From: Anaerolineaceae bacterium
GTDB lineage: Bacteria > Chloroflexota > Anaerolineae > Aggregatilineales > Phototrophicaceae
Length of the DNA stretch: 64,000 nucleotides
Direction: 5' to 3'
Assembly (NCBI GenBank): GCA_026708325.1
Contig: JAPOVC010000024.1
Location: 78,282-142,281, forward strand
Position 1 is the stretch's first letter. Every line of letters begins with the position of its first letter. Made by a program: the position numbers and the translations under genes. The notes under the pieces are model-generated. The model searched no databases, was not told the origin of the DNA, and worked only from the letters and a program-made list of their open reading frames with translations. This document shows, in pieces, positions 25,055 to 34,638 of this stretch.

Positions 25055-26353
25055 ATGACGAAGATCACCTTTATTGGCGCCGGCAGCACTGTGTTCGCGC
25101 GCAACCTGATGGGCGACATCCTGCAGTATCCCGCGCTGCAGGACGTCACGCTCAGCCTGCATGACATCGACGAGGACCGGCTGTCGACCTCCGGCATCGT
25201 GGCGCGCAAGGTGGCGGAAACGCTGGACGTCGAGCCGACCATTGAGACGACGACTGACCGTCGCGCGGCGCTGGACGGCGCTGACTACGCCATCAGCATG
25301 TTCCAGATCGCCGGCTACAAACCCGGCACGGTCATCGACTTCGAGGTGCCGAAACGCTACGGCTTGCGGCAGACGATCGGCGACACTTTGGGCATCGGCG
25401 GCATCATGCGGGCCCTGCGCACCATTCCCGTCTTTCTCGAGATGGCGCGCGACATGCAGGAGCTTTGTCCCGACGTGATGCATTTGAATTACGTCAACCC
25501 GATGGCCATGAATTGCCTCGGCCTGAACCGCGCCACGTCGATCAGCACGGTCGGCCTGTGCCACAGTGTGCAGGGCACGGCGAAGCAACTGGCGCGCGAC
25601 GTCGGCGTGCCCCTGGAGGAAGTCAACTATCTGGCGGCGGGCATCAACCACATGGCCTTTTATCTGAAGTTCGAGCGCGACGGCGAGGATCTGTACCCTC
25701 TGATTCATCAGGTGCAGCGCGACGGTCGGGAACCGGAGGACAACCGGGTGCGCTACGAGATGCTGCAGCGCCTCGGCTACTTCGTGACCGAATCCAGCGA
25801 ACACTTCAGTGAGTACGTGCCCTGGTTCATCAAGCGCGACCGCGCTGATCTGGTCGAGGAATTCAACGTGCCGCTGGACGAGTACCTGCGGCGCTGCGAG
25901 CTCCAGATCGACCACTGGCAGAAGCTGCGGGCTGAAATGGAAGCGCCGGACTACCGGCCCGAGATTCGCCGCAGCATGGAATACGGCTCGCAGATCATCA
26001 ACGCCATGGAGACTGACGAGCCGGAGGTGATCTACGGCAACGTCAGCAACGACGGCCTGATCGACAACCTTCCGCAGGGCTGCGCGGTGGAAGTGCCCTG
26101 CCTGGTGGACTGCAACGGTGTGCAGCCGACGCGCATCGGCGCGCTGCCGCCGCAACTGGCGGCGCTGATCCGCACAAACGTCAACGTGCAGGAACTGACC
26201 GTGGAGGCGGCGCTGACGGGCAGGCGCGAGCACATTTACCACGCGGCGATGCTCGACCCGCATACGGCGGCCGAGTTGTCGCTGGGGCAGATTTATGCGC
26301 TGGTGGACGAGTTGATCGAGGCCCACGGGGACTGGTTGCCGGCGTATCACTGA
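25055..26353 (+). CDS. melA: GH4 alpha-galactosidase/alpha-glucosidase
   Basis: 432-residue NAD+- and Mn2+-dependent glycosidase of family 4, using a redox-elimination mechanism. Evidence: the Rossmann opening ITFIGAGSTVFARN, LHDIDEDRL, the metal ligands in GLCHSVQG (C169, H170) and INHMAFYL (H199), YVNPMAMN, and SSEHFSEYVPWF. CHS(V) with this ending fits alpha-galactosidases (MelA) better than 6-phospho-glycosidases. AGGAAAGG precedes the ATG. It converges with galK, 53 bp away; together they release and phosphorylate galactose. Confidence 0.9.
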   Translation: MTKITFIGAGSTVFARNLMGDILQYPALQDVTLSLHDIDEDRLSTSGIVARKVAETLDVEPTIETTTDRRAALDGADYAISMFQIAGYKPGTVIDFEVPKRYGLRQTIGDTLGIGGIMRALRTIPVFLEMARDMQELCPDVMHLNYVNPMAMNCLGLNRATSISTVGLCHSVQGTAKQLARDVGVPLEEVNYLAAGINHMAFYLKFERDGEDLYPLIHQVQRDGREPEDNRVRYEMLQRLGYFVTESSEHFSEYVPWFIKRDRADLVEEFNVPLDEYLRRCELQIDHWQKLRAEMEAPDYRPEIRRSMEYGSQIINAMETDEPEVIYGNVSNDGLIDNLPQGCAVEVPCLVDCNGVQPTRIGALPPQLAALIRTNVNVQELTVEAALTGRREHIYHAAMLDPHTAAELSLGQIYALVDELIEAHGDWLPAYH

Positions 26354-26406
26354 ACACTTTTGACCGGCTACGTTTCTCGCCGGGTGGCCTGCCCAATGTA
26401 ACTTGT

Positions 26407-27552
<1,146 letters not shown>

Positions 27553-27611
27553 GGGACGCTCCTGGTTCTTGTGGCGTCATCCGGGATTGTAACGCCATGA
27601 CGGTTTGCCGC

Positions 27612-27674
27612 GCCCTCACCCCCCGGCCCCATTCCCGCTCAGTCGCGGGAGCCCTTCCCTGAGGGAGAGGGGGA
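27612..27674 (+). repeat. Composite repeat with one inserted hairpin
   Basis: GCCCTCACCCC start, module ATTCCCG-CTCAGTCG-CGGGAGCCC, then CCCTGAGGGAGAGGGGG. First of three copies in the galK/GH32 intergenic region. Confidence 0.88.
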
Positions 27675-27803
27675 GACCTCTGATCCAGGAAAGGGGCGTT
27701 ATGGACCTGTGTTGTTGATCTCTTCATACTTGCCCCTGTCTTGCTGGCGGCCAGATCTCTTGTCAGGGCAAGCAATAGTAGAAGATTCGACCACAGGCAC
27801 CTG

Positions 27804-27845
27804 GAGCCCCTCTCCCTCAGGGAGAGGGGTTTGGGGTGAGGGCCG
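27804..27845 (-). repeat. Simple palindromic repeat, opposite orientation
   Basis: CTCTCCCTCAGGGAGAG hairpin followed by GGGGTTTGGGGTGAGGGC, the complement of the usual start. It is uninterrupted, and head-to-head with the next copy. Confidence 0.85.
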
Positions 27846-27904
27846 CCCTCACTGCCCAAACCCATTCCCGCTCAGTCGGGGAAGTCTTTCCCCAGGGAGA
27901 GGGG
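27845..27904 (+). repeat. Composite repeat with one inserted hairpin
   Basis: CGCCCTCACTGCCC start, module ATTCCCG-CTCAGTCG-GGGAAGTC, then a CCCCAGGGAGAGGGGG arm. With the preceding inverted copy it forms a large inverted repeat centred near 27845. Confidence 0.85.
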
Positions 27905-27924
27905 GCAATTGCCAGGAGGGAGAG

Positions 27925-27953
27925 TTGCGAGGTTACGTGATACTGGCTATGTT
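27925..27953 (+). promoter_or_regulatory. Sigma70-type promoter of the GH32 gene
   Basis: TTGCGA, 17-bp spacer, TATGTT, ending 46 bp upstream of the ATG. Confidence 0.5.
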
Positions 27954-27999
27954 TCGTGCGCCTTGTTTCCCTCTAGATAGTGGTCCAGGAGTGTTGCGT

Positions 28000-29439
28000 A
28001 TGCCTTCCCTATACACGGTCGAGGAAATGCAGCAGCAGCGGGAGGCGCTTGCCGTTGACTGGCAACGGCCCACCTGGCACTTCCTGCCGCCCTCCTGCTG
28101 GATGAACGACCCCAACGGCCTGCTGCAATGGGGCGATCAGTATCACCTTTTCTACCAGCACTATCCCTTCAAGGCGGTGCATCGCGACATGCACTGGGGC
28201 CACGCCGTCAGCGAGGACCTGATTCACTGGCGCGACCTGCCGGTAGCCTTTGCGCCGGTTGCCGGCAGCTACGACGAATCGGGCGTGTTCACCGGCTGCG
28301 CGGTCGACAATGACGGCGTACCGACCATCATTTACACGGCCACCAGCGGGCCCGGCAGCCAGGTGCAGGTGCAGGCCCTGGCCACGGGCAGCGGCGAGGA
28401 CCTGGTGCGCTGGGAACGCCATCCGGCCAACCCGGTGCTGGCGGAGGTGCCGGCCATCTCCGGCCAGACGCGCGACTTCCGCGACCCCTTCGTCTGGCGC
28501 GGCGAGGACGGCTGGTACATGGTGCTGGGCTGCCGCATCGAGGGCAACGGCGGCATGATCCCGCTCTACCGCTCGCCGGACCTGGTGGACTGGGAGTACC
28601 TGGGCCCGATGATCACCGGCGACGTGGACAAGCATGGCAGGATGTGGGAATGCCCCAACTTCTTCCCCCTGGGCGACAAGTGGGTGCTGTATTTCTCGTC
28701 CATCCACGATGACCGCGAGAACACCGTCTACTGGATGGCGGGTGACTTTGACGGGCGTCGCTTCCATCCGGAGACGGACGGCGTGCTGGATTACGCCTAC
28801 TACTACGCGCCGCTGTGCATTGAGGACAGCCAGGGACGGCGTCTGATGTGGGGCTGGCTGCGCGAGGGCCGCAGCATCTCCGAGCAGGTGCGCGCCGACT
28901 GGTCCGGCGTCCAGGCCATCCCGCGCGTACTCAGCCTGGACAGTCAGCAGCGCCTGGTGATGGAGCCCGTCGCCGAGATGGCGGGCATCCGCGGCGCGCA
29001 TACGCAGCTAGGCGCGCAGGATGTCGAAGGCGAGCTGGCTTTGGATTGCGGCAGCCTGGCGCTGGAGTTGCGCGCCAGTTTCGCGCCGCAGGGACAGGTC
29101 GGCCTGAAGCTGGCCCAGGCGCCGGACGGCAGCTACGGCGCGGCCATCAGTTGGGACGCGGCGGCGCAGGAACTGACGGTGACGCGCCAGGACAGCAGCC
29201 TGTTCAACGACAACGACCCCTGCACGGCGCCGCACCAACTGGCGGCGGGCGAATCCCTTGACCTGCTGGTCCTGCTGGACGGCTCGGTGCTGGAGATCAT
29301 CGCCAACGGCCGCACGAGCATCACCAGCCGCATCTATCCGCCCGACGCCGAATGCACAGGTCTGGCTCTTACGGGTGCCGGCGCGCGCCTGAACGCGCTG
29401 GACGTCTGGCAGATGGAGCCAACCTGGCCTCGTAAATGA
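28000..29439 (+). CDS. GH32 beta-fructosidase (sucrose/sucrose-6-phosphate hydrolase)
   Basis: 479 residues from the ATG at 28000, with AGGAG about nine bases upstream. All three catalytic motifs are present: WMNDPNG (nucleophile D37), FRDPF (161-163) and MWECPNFF (acid/base E217). The C-terminal 130 residues form the expected beta-sandwich. No signal peptide, so it acts in the cytoplasm on sucrose or short fructans. Its last ten residues (EPTWPRK end) are novel: a near-copy of the preceding 20 codons with a different ending lies 1.3 kb downstream beyond the DarT island. Confidence 0.93.
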   Translation: MPSLYTVEEMQQQREALAVDWQRPTWHFLPPSCWMNDPNGLLQWGDQYHLFYQHYPFKAVHRDMHWGHAVSEDLIHWRDLPVAFAPVAGSYDESGVFTGCAVDNDGVPTIIYTATSGPGSQVQVQALATGSGEDLVRWERHPANPVLAEVPAISGQTRDFRDPFVWRGEDGWYMVLGCRIEGNGGMIPLYRSPDLVDWEYLGPMITGDVDKHGRMWECPNFFPLGDKWVLYFSSIHDDRENTVYWMAGDFDGRRFHPETDGVLDYAYYYAPLCIEDSQGRRLMWGWLREGRSISEQVRADWSGVQAIPRVLSLDSQQRLVMEPVAEMAGIRGAHTQLGAQDVEGELALDCGSLALELRASFAPQGQVGLKLAQAPDGSYGAAISWDAAAQELTVTRQDSSLFNDNDPCTAPHQLAAGESLDLLVLLDGSVLEIIANGRTSITSRIYPPDAECTGLALTGAGARLNALDVWQMEPTWPRK

Positions 29440-29451
29440 CCCTGTGAAGCG

Positions 29452-29970
29452 ATGAGAAATGTGAGATTTCACGTCCTGTATCACTTCACTGACACAAGAA
29501 ATTTAGACAATATAAGGGAATTTGGAGGTCTATACTCCCTAGCGGAACTGCGTCGGCAAGGAATTCCAATTCCGGCGCCAGGTGGCGGCAATTTAAGCCA
29601 TAGCTTGGCCCAACAAAAGGGTTTGGACTGCTATGTGCATCTTTGCTGCATCGTACGCCACCCGATGGAATTCGTCGTACATCAAGACGGAAGTATCGCG
29701 GAAACAATCTATCTGCGAATTGATCCGGAAATTGTCCTTTGGTCTGGAGTACGTTTTGCGCCTAACAATTCTCTCAAAACAGGGGTTTCGCTTTATGCTA
29801 TGGACGAAGCAGTTGAGAAGAACATGATTGACTTTGAAGTCTGCAACCAATTATTCAGGCAGCAAGATTCGGATGAGAAGCAGAAGCGCTGGGAAGCCGC
29901 CAGACGATACGAGATTCTGGTTCCTGACAAAATCCCGTTGAAGTTTATCAGGAATTTCCCTTGTGGCTGA
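29452..29970 (+). CDS. darT: DarT1-like DNA ADP-ribosyltransferase toxin
   Basis: 172 residues. The pattern LYHFTDTRNLDNIREFGGLYSL (HFT at 11-13), IPIPAPGGGNLSHSL, GLDCYVHLCCIVRHPM, LRIDPEIV and YEILVPDKIPLKFI (candidate catalytic glutamate E154) is that of DarT (formerly DUF4433), which ADP-ribosylates bases in single-stranded DNA and is toxic without its antitoxin. Family recognition is from memory of the motifs. It overlaps the partner gene by 8 bp. The start has no strong ribosome site. Codon use differs from the rest of the window, indicating transfer. Confidence 0.82.
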   Translation: MRNVRFHVLYHFTDTRNLDNIREFGGLYSLAELRRQGIPIPAPGGGNLSHSLAQQKGLDCYVHLCCIVRHPMEFVVHQDGSIAETIYLRIDPEIVLWSGVRFAPNNSLKTGVSLYAMDEAVEKNMIDFEVCNQLFRQQDSDEKQKRWEAARRYEILVPDKIPLKFIRNFPCG

Positions 29971-30700
29971 GCGTCCTGTTTTTTTTCCAACACCGCCGGG
30001 TCAACACCCTCATGTTGAGGAGCTTTGCTTCAGTTTTGTGTGGAATCCAGGCTTCGCTCCTGTTCAGAAAAAGAAAAACATTAGTGCCTTGCACAAGGCT
30101 GCGGAAAGAGAAGGGTATTTGCCTCTATTGGAGATCTCGACAAAATCGGACGAGAAGCTTGGAAAACGCCTCAGCGCATTCAATCTTAAGGTTCACAGTG
30201 AAAGTGATGGTGAGATTCCGCTGGAATGCGCGTTTCAAGGGAGCAAAGTCTTCGAAGGGGGAGGGCCTTTCACAGACTTGTACAAAGTTGACCCCAAGAC
30301 GGCAAAAAGGGACCAACGGTTGAGAACTTCGGGGGCGCTCGTCAGGTTTGCGTTCGAAGGTGTCTCATTCGAACCTGAGCCCAAGACCGCATTTTATGAC
30401 TGGTTGTACATCAGGGCGATTTATCCACACAGAGAATGGCTTGAGAGGCTGAAACAATACAAGGGATTCACGGATATTGAATTCAATCCCCAGAAATCGA
30501 TTAACTGTCAGGCTTATTCCTGTGCCTTGTTTGTGGCTCTCATGAAAAGAAGCCAACTGGATTCCGCTGTTTCCTCCAAGGCAAATTTTCTTGCACTGCT
30601 TGCGGGAACTGAATTCAAGTTGGCGCGCGAAGAGATTCACGAGAGTTCTGAGCTACAGCAGCTCTCCATCGATTTCCAAGAGGAGCATCAGAGCCGTTGA
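29963..30700 (+). CDS. NADAR-type antitoxin associated with DarT1
   Basis: 245 residues starting at a GTG inside the end of darT (8-bp overlap), which indicates translational coupling. MAERPVFFPTP, FVWNPGFAPVQKKKNISALHKAAE, LLEISTKSDEKLGKRLSAFNL, ECAFQGSKVFEGGGPFTDLY, PKTAFYDWLYI and GFTDIEFNPQKSINCQA match what I recall of DarT1-linked NADAR proteins, glycosidases that remove the ADP-ribose mark from DNA. The fold of this subgroup is taken from that recollection. It is expected to neutralise the toxin and protect against phage. Confidence 0.78.
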   Translation: MAERPVFFPTPPGQHPHVEELCFSFVWNPGFAPVQKKKNISALHKAAEREGYLPLLEISTKSDEKLGKRLSAFNLKVHSESDGEIPLECAFQGSKVFEGGGPFTDLYKVDPKTAKRDQRLRTSGALVRFAFEGVSFEPEPKTAFYDWLYIRAIYPHREWLERLKQYKGFTDIEFNPQKSINCQAYSCALFVALMKRSQLDSAVSSKANFLALLAGTEFKLAREEIHESSELQQLSIDFQEEHQSR

Positions 30701-30732
30701 ATTGTCACGTGGTCTCTGCGTCTGGGGACGGT

Positions 30733-30810
30733 ACCGGCTTGGCGCTGACGGGCGCCGGCGCGCGCCTGAACGCGCTGGACGTCTGGCAGATGCGGGCGGT
30801 ATTTCCCTGA
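30733..30810 (+). pseudogene. Displaced 3' end of the GH32 gene
   Basis: In-frame remnant reading TGLALTGAGARLNALDVWQM then RAVFP and a TGA stop. It is most simply the original gene terminus, cut off when the DarT island entered with its own copy of the tail. It has no start or ribosome site of its own. Confidence 0.75.
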
Positions 30811-30958
30811 GCCAGATTCGCCCGGCCACAAAATAGCGATTGCGAAGGACATCTGTACCCGGCCTCGCCTGAAATCGGGGCATGACTGCGCGCCGGAAAT
30901 CTGCTACCTTGCGCCCCGGAACGCCATTGTTGTCGGAAGGACATGAGGAGAGTTGGCA

Positions 30959-32356
30959 ATGGGCAAGTTAAGTCGTCGGGAAATGCTGCAGACCACGGCC
31001 GCGGGCACGGCGGGTCTGGCGGCAGTCTCACTGCCTGGCGCGGCGCTGGCGGGGGTCCCTTCGCAGGACGAGGTCACGCTGCGCTTCCAGGTCAATTACA
31101 ACTTCTACATTGATGTGGTGGAGGCCTACAAGTCGGTCGCGCCGCACGTGACCGTGGAGGCCGTGCAGGTGACCGGTACGGACCACGCGGAAGTGGCGAC
31201 CAAGATTCTGGCTTCGCTGGCGGCGGGTAACCCGGTGGACATCGGCTACGCGGCCACCGAGGCGACGCAGCTTTACGCCGGCGAGGGCCTGGCGATGGGC
31301 CTGAAGGACCGTTTGCTGGACCAGGCGGACGACTTCATGGAGTACTTCTCGGACGTCAGCGCCGTGCTGACCGAGACGATGCTTTTTGAGGGCGACCTGT
31401 ACCAGCTGCCGCGCGACTTCAACGCCGCCAACATGTACCTCAACATGAACCTTCTGAACGAGGCGGGCATTGAGGTGCCGGGCGAGGACTGGACGATCGA
31501 GGAATTCACTGACATGGCGAAGGCCCTGACGGGTCTGGGCGAGGCCGGCGACTCCTTCGGTTTTGCATGGCCGAACCGGCTCTGGGGCGGCTGGATGCCC
31601 TGGATCTTCGTCAACGAGACCAACATCCTGACCGAGGAGAAGGCCCCCGGCGGCGAGTGGTTCTGGGACACCTTCTACGCGGACGACCCCTGGGCCGAGG
31701 GTCGTGGCGGCGGCTATCGCTGGCCGGAACCGCAGGCCAACAACCCGGCCGTTGTCGAAGCGCTGGAATACGTCGTCTCGCTGACGGCGGATGGCTACGC
31801 GCCGACGGCCGAGCTGGGGTTCAGCGAGAACCTGGCCGGCTTCTTCGCCAACGACAAGATTGCGATGTTCCCGGCGGGTGGCTTTTTCACCGGCTTCCTC
31901 GAGGCCAACGGCATGGCGAAGGACACCTTCGACGTGCAGTTCTGGCCGAACTGGAAGTCACAGCGGCACCAGCTGGGCGTGGGCGCGGCCTGGATTCTGA
32001 ACGGCGGCGCCAACGTCGAGGCGGCCTGGGATTTCGTGAAGTGGAACACCCGGCGCGACGTGATGGAGCTGATCGGCTTCTTCAAGGACAACTCGACGCT
32101 CACGACGCCGGCGCGGCGTTCCATGTGCAACGCCGAGCGCTTTGAGCGCACCGGCCCGGCCAACTGGCACGTGTTCTACGACACGGTCGACGCGCGGCCG
32201 GACACGGGTCCGATCCCGGCACCGGTGTTCTCGATCGAGCTGACCAACATCTTCACCCGCTACACCAGCCTGGCGGTCAGCCTTGAGCAGTCGCCGCAGG
32301 ACGCGCTGGACAACATGCAGGCGGAACTGGAGGACCTCTACGCGCGCAACGCGTAA
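30959..32356 (+). CDS. Tat-exported sugar ABC transporter substrate-binding protein, paralogue 1
   Basis: 465 residues. The N-terminus MGKLSRREMLQTTAAGTAGLAAVSLPGAALAG is a twin-arginine signal (SRREML), so the protein is exported folded. The mature part follows family 1 (MalE-like) solute-binding proteins: TDHAEVATKILASLAAGNPVDIGY, YQLPRDFNAANMYLN, MFPAGGFF and a C-terminal TNIFTRYTSLAVSLEQSPQDALDNMQAELEDLYARNA. W-rich stretches (WGGWMPWIF, EWFWDTFY) would stack on a carbohydrate. The ATG at 30959 has GAGGAG eight bases upstream. First of five tandem paralogues. Confidence 0.92.
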   Translation: MGKLSRREMLQTTAAGTAGLAAVSLPGAALAGVPSQDEVTLRFQVNYNFYIDVVEAYKSVAPHVTVEAVQVTGTDHAEVATKILASLAAGNPVDIGYAATEATQLYAGEGLAMGLKDRLLDQADDFMEYFSDVSAVLTETMLFEGDLYQLPRDFNAANMYLNMNLLNEAGIEVPGEDWTIEEFTDMAKALTGLGEAGDSFGFAWPNRLWGGWMPWIFVNETNILTEEKAPGGEWFWDTFYADDPWAEGRGGGYRWPEPQANNPAVVEALEYVVSLTADGYAPTAELGFSENLAGFFANDKIAMFPAGGFFTGFLEANGMAKDTFDVQFWPNWKSQRHQLGVGAAWILNGGANVEAAWDFVKWNTRRDVMELIGFFKDNSTLTTPARRSMCNAERFERTGPANWHVFYDTVDARPDTGPIPAPVFSIELTNIFTRYTSLAVSLEQSPQDALDNMQAELEDLYARNA

Positions 32357-32397
32357 GGGTTGGCGCGAGACTCAGCGGGTAGTCGGCCAGATTTGTG

Positions 32398-32437
32398 GCC
32401 CTCACCCCCCGGCCCCCTCTCCCTCAGGGAGAGGGGG
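32398..32437 (+). repeat. Simple palindromic repeat
   Basis: GCCCTCACCCCCCGGCC plus the perfect CTCTCCCTCAGGGAGAG hairpin, 40 bp after the first binding-protein gene. Confidence 0.88.
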
Positions 32438-32460
32438 TGACTCGTTAAGCGGGCAACCGA

Positions 32461-32537
32461 CCCCGGCCTCTTTCCCGTCCTGGGGGACGGGAGCCTTTCC
32501 CGCTCAGACGCGGGAGCCCTTACTCAGGAAGAGGGGG
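32461..32537 (+). repeat. Composite repeat with two different hairpin modules in tandem
   Basis: TTTCCCG-TCCTGGGGGA-CGGGAGCC followed directly by TTTCCCG-CTCAGACG-CGGGAGCCC, then a CTCAGGAAGAGGGGG arm. The two modules share ends but differ in loop. It is the same order, on the opposite strand, as the insert in the SDR genes. Confidence 0.88.
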
Positions 32538-32766
32538 TGTTATTGTCCCTGACAGGGCAGAGGCCGGCAGGTCCCTTTCCTCTTCTACTGTTCTGGTGAA
32601 TCCAGGGTGAGGTCGCAGGGGCAGTTGTACGCGTGGCGCCGGGGACGTCTGGCGAATACAATCTGGTCTGTTCGCCGTCGCAAGCGGCATCGTGCGCGCG
32701 GGAAGGAGCGCTGGCCCGACCCGGCGACGGACAATTGTTTGGCGGGGTATTTTTGGAGGAAGTGAA

Positions 32767-34167
32767 ATGGGCAAGTTAAGTCGAAGGGAAATGTTGCAGG
32801 CGAGCGCGGCCGGTGTGGCCGGGGTCGCCGCGACGGCGTTGCCGGGGGGCGTGTCGCTGGCCTCGGCGCCGTCACAGGACGACGTCACGATGCGCTATCA
32901 GGTCTTCTGGCCGGCGGACTACGACCAGGTCCTGGCAGCCTACACTGAAGCCAATCCGCACGTCACGCTGGAGATTATCAGCGTGACCGGGACGGACCAT
33001 CAGGAAGTGGCGACCAAGATTCTGGCCTCGCTGGCGGCCGGCACGCCAATCGACATTGGTTTCGCCTGTACCGAGGCGACGCAACTCTACGCCGGTGAAG
33101 GTCTGGCCGCGCCGCTCAAGGGACTGCTGATGGACCAGGCGGATGACTTCAAGGAATATTTCGCCGATATCAGCCCGGTCCTGTCGGAGACCATGTTCTG
33201 GGAAGGCGACTACTACCAGTTGATGGTCGACTGGAACGCCGCCAACATGTTCTTCAACATCAACCTGCTCAACGCGGCGGGCCTGGAAATGCCCGAAGAG
33301 ACCTGGACGCGGGAGGACTTTGTCGCCTACGCGCAGGCCATGACAGGCCTGGGCGAGGCCGGCGATTCCTTCGGCTTTGCCTGGCCGAACCGGCTCTGGG
33401 GCGGCTGGATGCCCTGGATCTTCGTCAACGAGAGCAACATCCTGAGCGAGGAGCGGGCGCCGGGCGGTGAATGGTTCTGGGACACCTTCTATGCCGATGA
33501 ACCGAAGGCCGAGGGTCGCGGCGGCGGCTACCGCTGGCCGGAACCGCAGGCCAACAACCCTGCGGTAGTCGAGGCGCTGGAATTCGTCGTCTCGCTGACG
33601 GCCGAGGGTTCGGCGCCGACGGCCGAGCTGGGCTTCAGCCAGAACATGGCCGGCTTCTTCACCAACGACAAGATCGGCATGTTCCCGGCGGGTGGCTTCT
33701 TCACCGGCCACCTGCTGGAGAGCGGTATGGAAATGGGCGAATTCGACGTGCAGTACTGGCCGGCCTGGGCCTCGCAGCGGCACCAGTTGGGCGTCTGCGG
33801 CCCCTGGCTGCTGAACGAAGGCCCCAACCTGGACCAGGCCTGGGACTTCGTCAAGTTCAGCACGCAGCGCGAAGTGATGGAGACGCTGGCATTCTTCCGG
33901 GACACGACGCGCACGACGCCGGTGCGGCGCTCGATGAACAACGCCGAGCGCTATGCCGACACGGGCCCGGCCAACTGGCACGTCTTCTACGGCACGGCGG
34001 ACGAGCGCCCTGACACAGGGCCGATCCCGGCGCCGGTGTTCTCGGTGGAACTGAGCAACATCTTCACCCGCTACACCAGCCTGGCGGTCAGCCTGGAGCA
34101 GTCGCCGCAGGAAGCGATGGACAATATGCAGGCGGAACTGGAGGACCTCTACGCGCGCCACGCGTAG
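32767..34167 (+). CDS. Tat-exported sugar ABC transporter substrate-binding protein, paralogue 2
   Basis: 466 residues with signal MGKLSRREMLQASAAGVAGVAATALPGGVSLASA and a mature protein very similar to paralogue 1 (SFGFAWPNRLWGGWMPWIFVNE is shared almost whole). The substrate-contact region differs: YYQLMVDWNAANMFFN for YQLPRDFNAANMYLN. GGAGGAAGT precedes the ATG at 32767. An upstream TACAAT (32657) may be a -10. The long spacing from paralogue 1 and the intervening repeats suggest a separate transcript. Confidence 0.92.
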   Translation: MGKLSRREMLQASAAGVAGVAATALPGGVSLASAPSQDDVTMRYQVFWPADYDQVLAAYTEANPHVTLEIISVTGTDHQEVATKILASLAAGTPIDIGFACTEATQLYAGEGLAAPLKGLLMDQADDFKEYFADISPVLSETMFWEGDYYQLMVDWNAANMFFNINLLNAAGLEMPEETWTREDFVAYAQAMTGLGEAGDSFGFAWPNRLWGGWMPWIFVNESNILSEERAPGGEWFWDTFYADEPKAEGRGGGYRWPEPQANNPAVVEALEFVVSLTAEGSAPTAELGFSQNMAGFFTNDKIGMFPAGGFFTGHLLESGMEMGEFDVQYWPAWASQRHQLGVCGPWLLNEGPNLDQAWDFVKFSTQREVMETLAFFRDTTRTTPVRRSMNNAERYADTGPANWHVFYGTADERPDTGPIPAPVFSVELSNIFTRYTSLAVSLEQSPQEAMDNMQAELEDLYARHA

Positions 34168-34206
34168 GCAGGGGTCGAATGTGCTGCGGGGTGGGGGTCT
34201 GGATGG

Positions 34207-34292
34207 GCCCTTTTCCCGCTCAGTCGCGGGAGCCCTCCCCCAACCCCCTCTTTCCCGCCTGGTCGCGGGAGCCCTTCTCAGGGAGAGGGGGA
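34207..34292 (+). repeat. Composite repeat with hairpins inserted in both arms
   Basis: GGGCCCT, module TTTCCCG-CTCAGTCG-CGGGAGCCCT, CCCCCAACCCCCTC, second module TTTCCCG-CCTGGTCG-CGGGAGCCC, then TCTCAGGGAGAGGGGG. Removing the two modules restores the simple repeat almost exactly. Confidence 0.9.
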
Positions 34293-34320
34293 GTAGTTTG
34301 TGAATGTGACGGGATTCTCA

Positions 34321-34397
34321 CCTCATAACCCCTTTCCCGTCCTGGGTGACGGGAGCCTTTCCCGCTCAGACGCGGGAGCCCTTCAGGGAGAGGGGGA
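34321..34397 (+). repeat. Composite repeat with two different hairpin modules in tandem
   Basis: CCTCATAACCCC start (degenerate), TTTCCCG-TCCTGGGTGA-CGGGAGCC, then TTTCCCG-CTCAGACG-CGGGAGCCC and TCAGGGAGAGGGGG. Same two-module order as at 32461. Confidence 0.87.
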
Positions 34398-34409
34398 GTG
34401 TTCTCAGGG

Positions 34410-34445
34410 ACGGGGCAGTGGCCGGCGGGTCGCTGCCCCGTTTTT
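34410..34445 (+). terminator. Intrinsic terminator after paralogue 2
   Basis: Stem ACGGGGCAG / CTGCCCCGT around GGCCGGCGGG, followed by TTTTTGTT. Decayed versions of the same block lie after paralogues 1 (about 32550) and 3 (about 36180), so each gene once had its own terminator. Confidence 0.75.
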
Positions 34446-34489
34446 GTTACGGCGAGTCCAATTTGACGACCCTGGGGCGACGGCTCCTG

Positions 34490-34518
34490 TTGCGGCGGGG
34501 TGACCCGCTGGCTAAACT
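34490..34518 (+). promoter_or_regulatory. Sigma70-type promoter of paralogue 3
   Basis: TTGCGG, 17-bp spacer, TAAACT. The homologous element is conserved upstream of paralogue 4 in the same spacing. It lies just downstream of the terminator at 34410. Confidence 0.65.
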
Positions 34519-34638
34519 ATGCTGCGACTCCCGCGCAAGGGGACTGGCGATGCGCCGGCGGGAAGCGGACCGGGGTTCTGCTGCCCCAGGCCGCGAACAG
34601 TCACAGTTTTCGAGGGGATTTTTTTTGGAGGAAGTGAA

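Larger units (their letters stand above)
29416..30732 (+). mobile_element. Low-GC toxin-antitoxin island at the 3' end of the GH32 gene
   Basis: The segment between the two copies of the GH32 tail holds only darT and its NADAR partner and is clearly less GC-rich than the flanks, with AT-ending codons the neighbours avoid. It is bordered by direct repeats: 29356-29415 and 30733-30792 encode the same 20 residues (TGLALTGAGARLNALDVWQM), identical over the last 39 bases but with synonymous differences in six of the first seven codons. No integrase or transposase is present. Confidence 0.75.

Noticed and set aside
29416-30732. DarT island considered as a composite transposon or prophage remnant
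   Set aside because: No transposase, integrase or terminal inverted repeats were found; only the host-gene tail repeats border it.
30953-30958. TTG as start of the first binding protein
   Set aside because: The ATG at 30959 has a well-spaced GAGGAG and matches the starts of the other paralogues.
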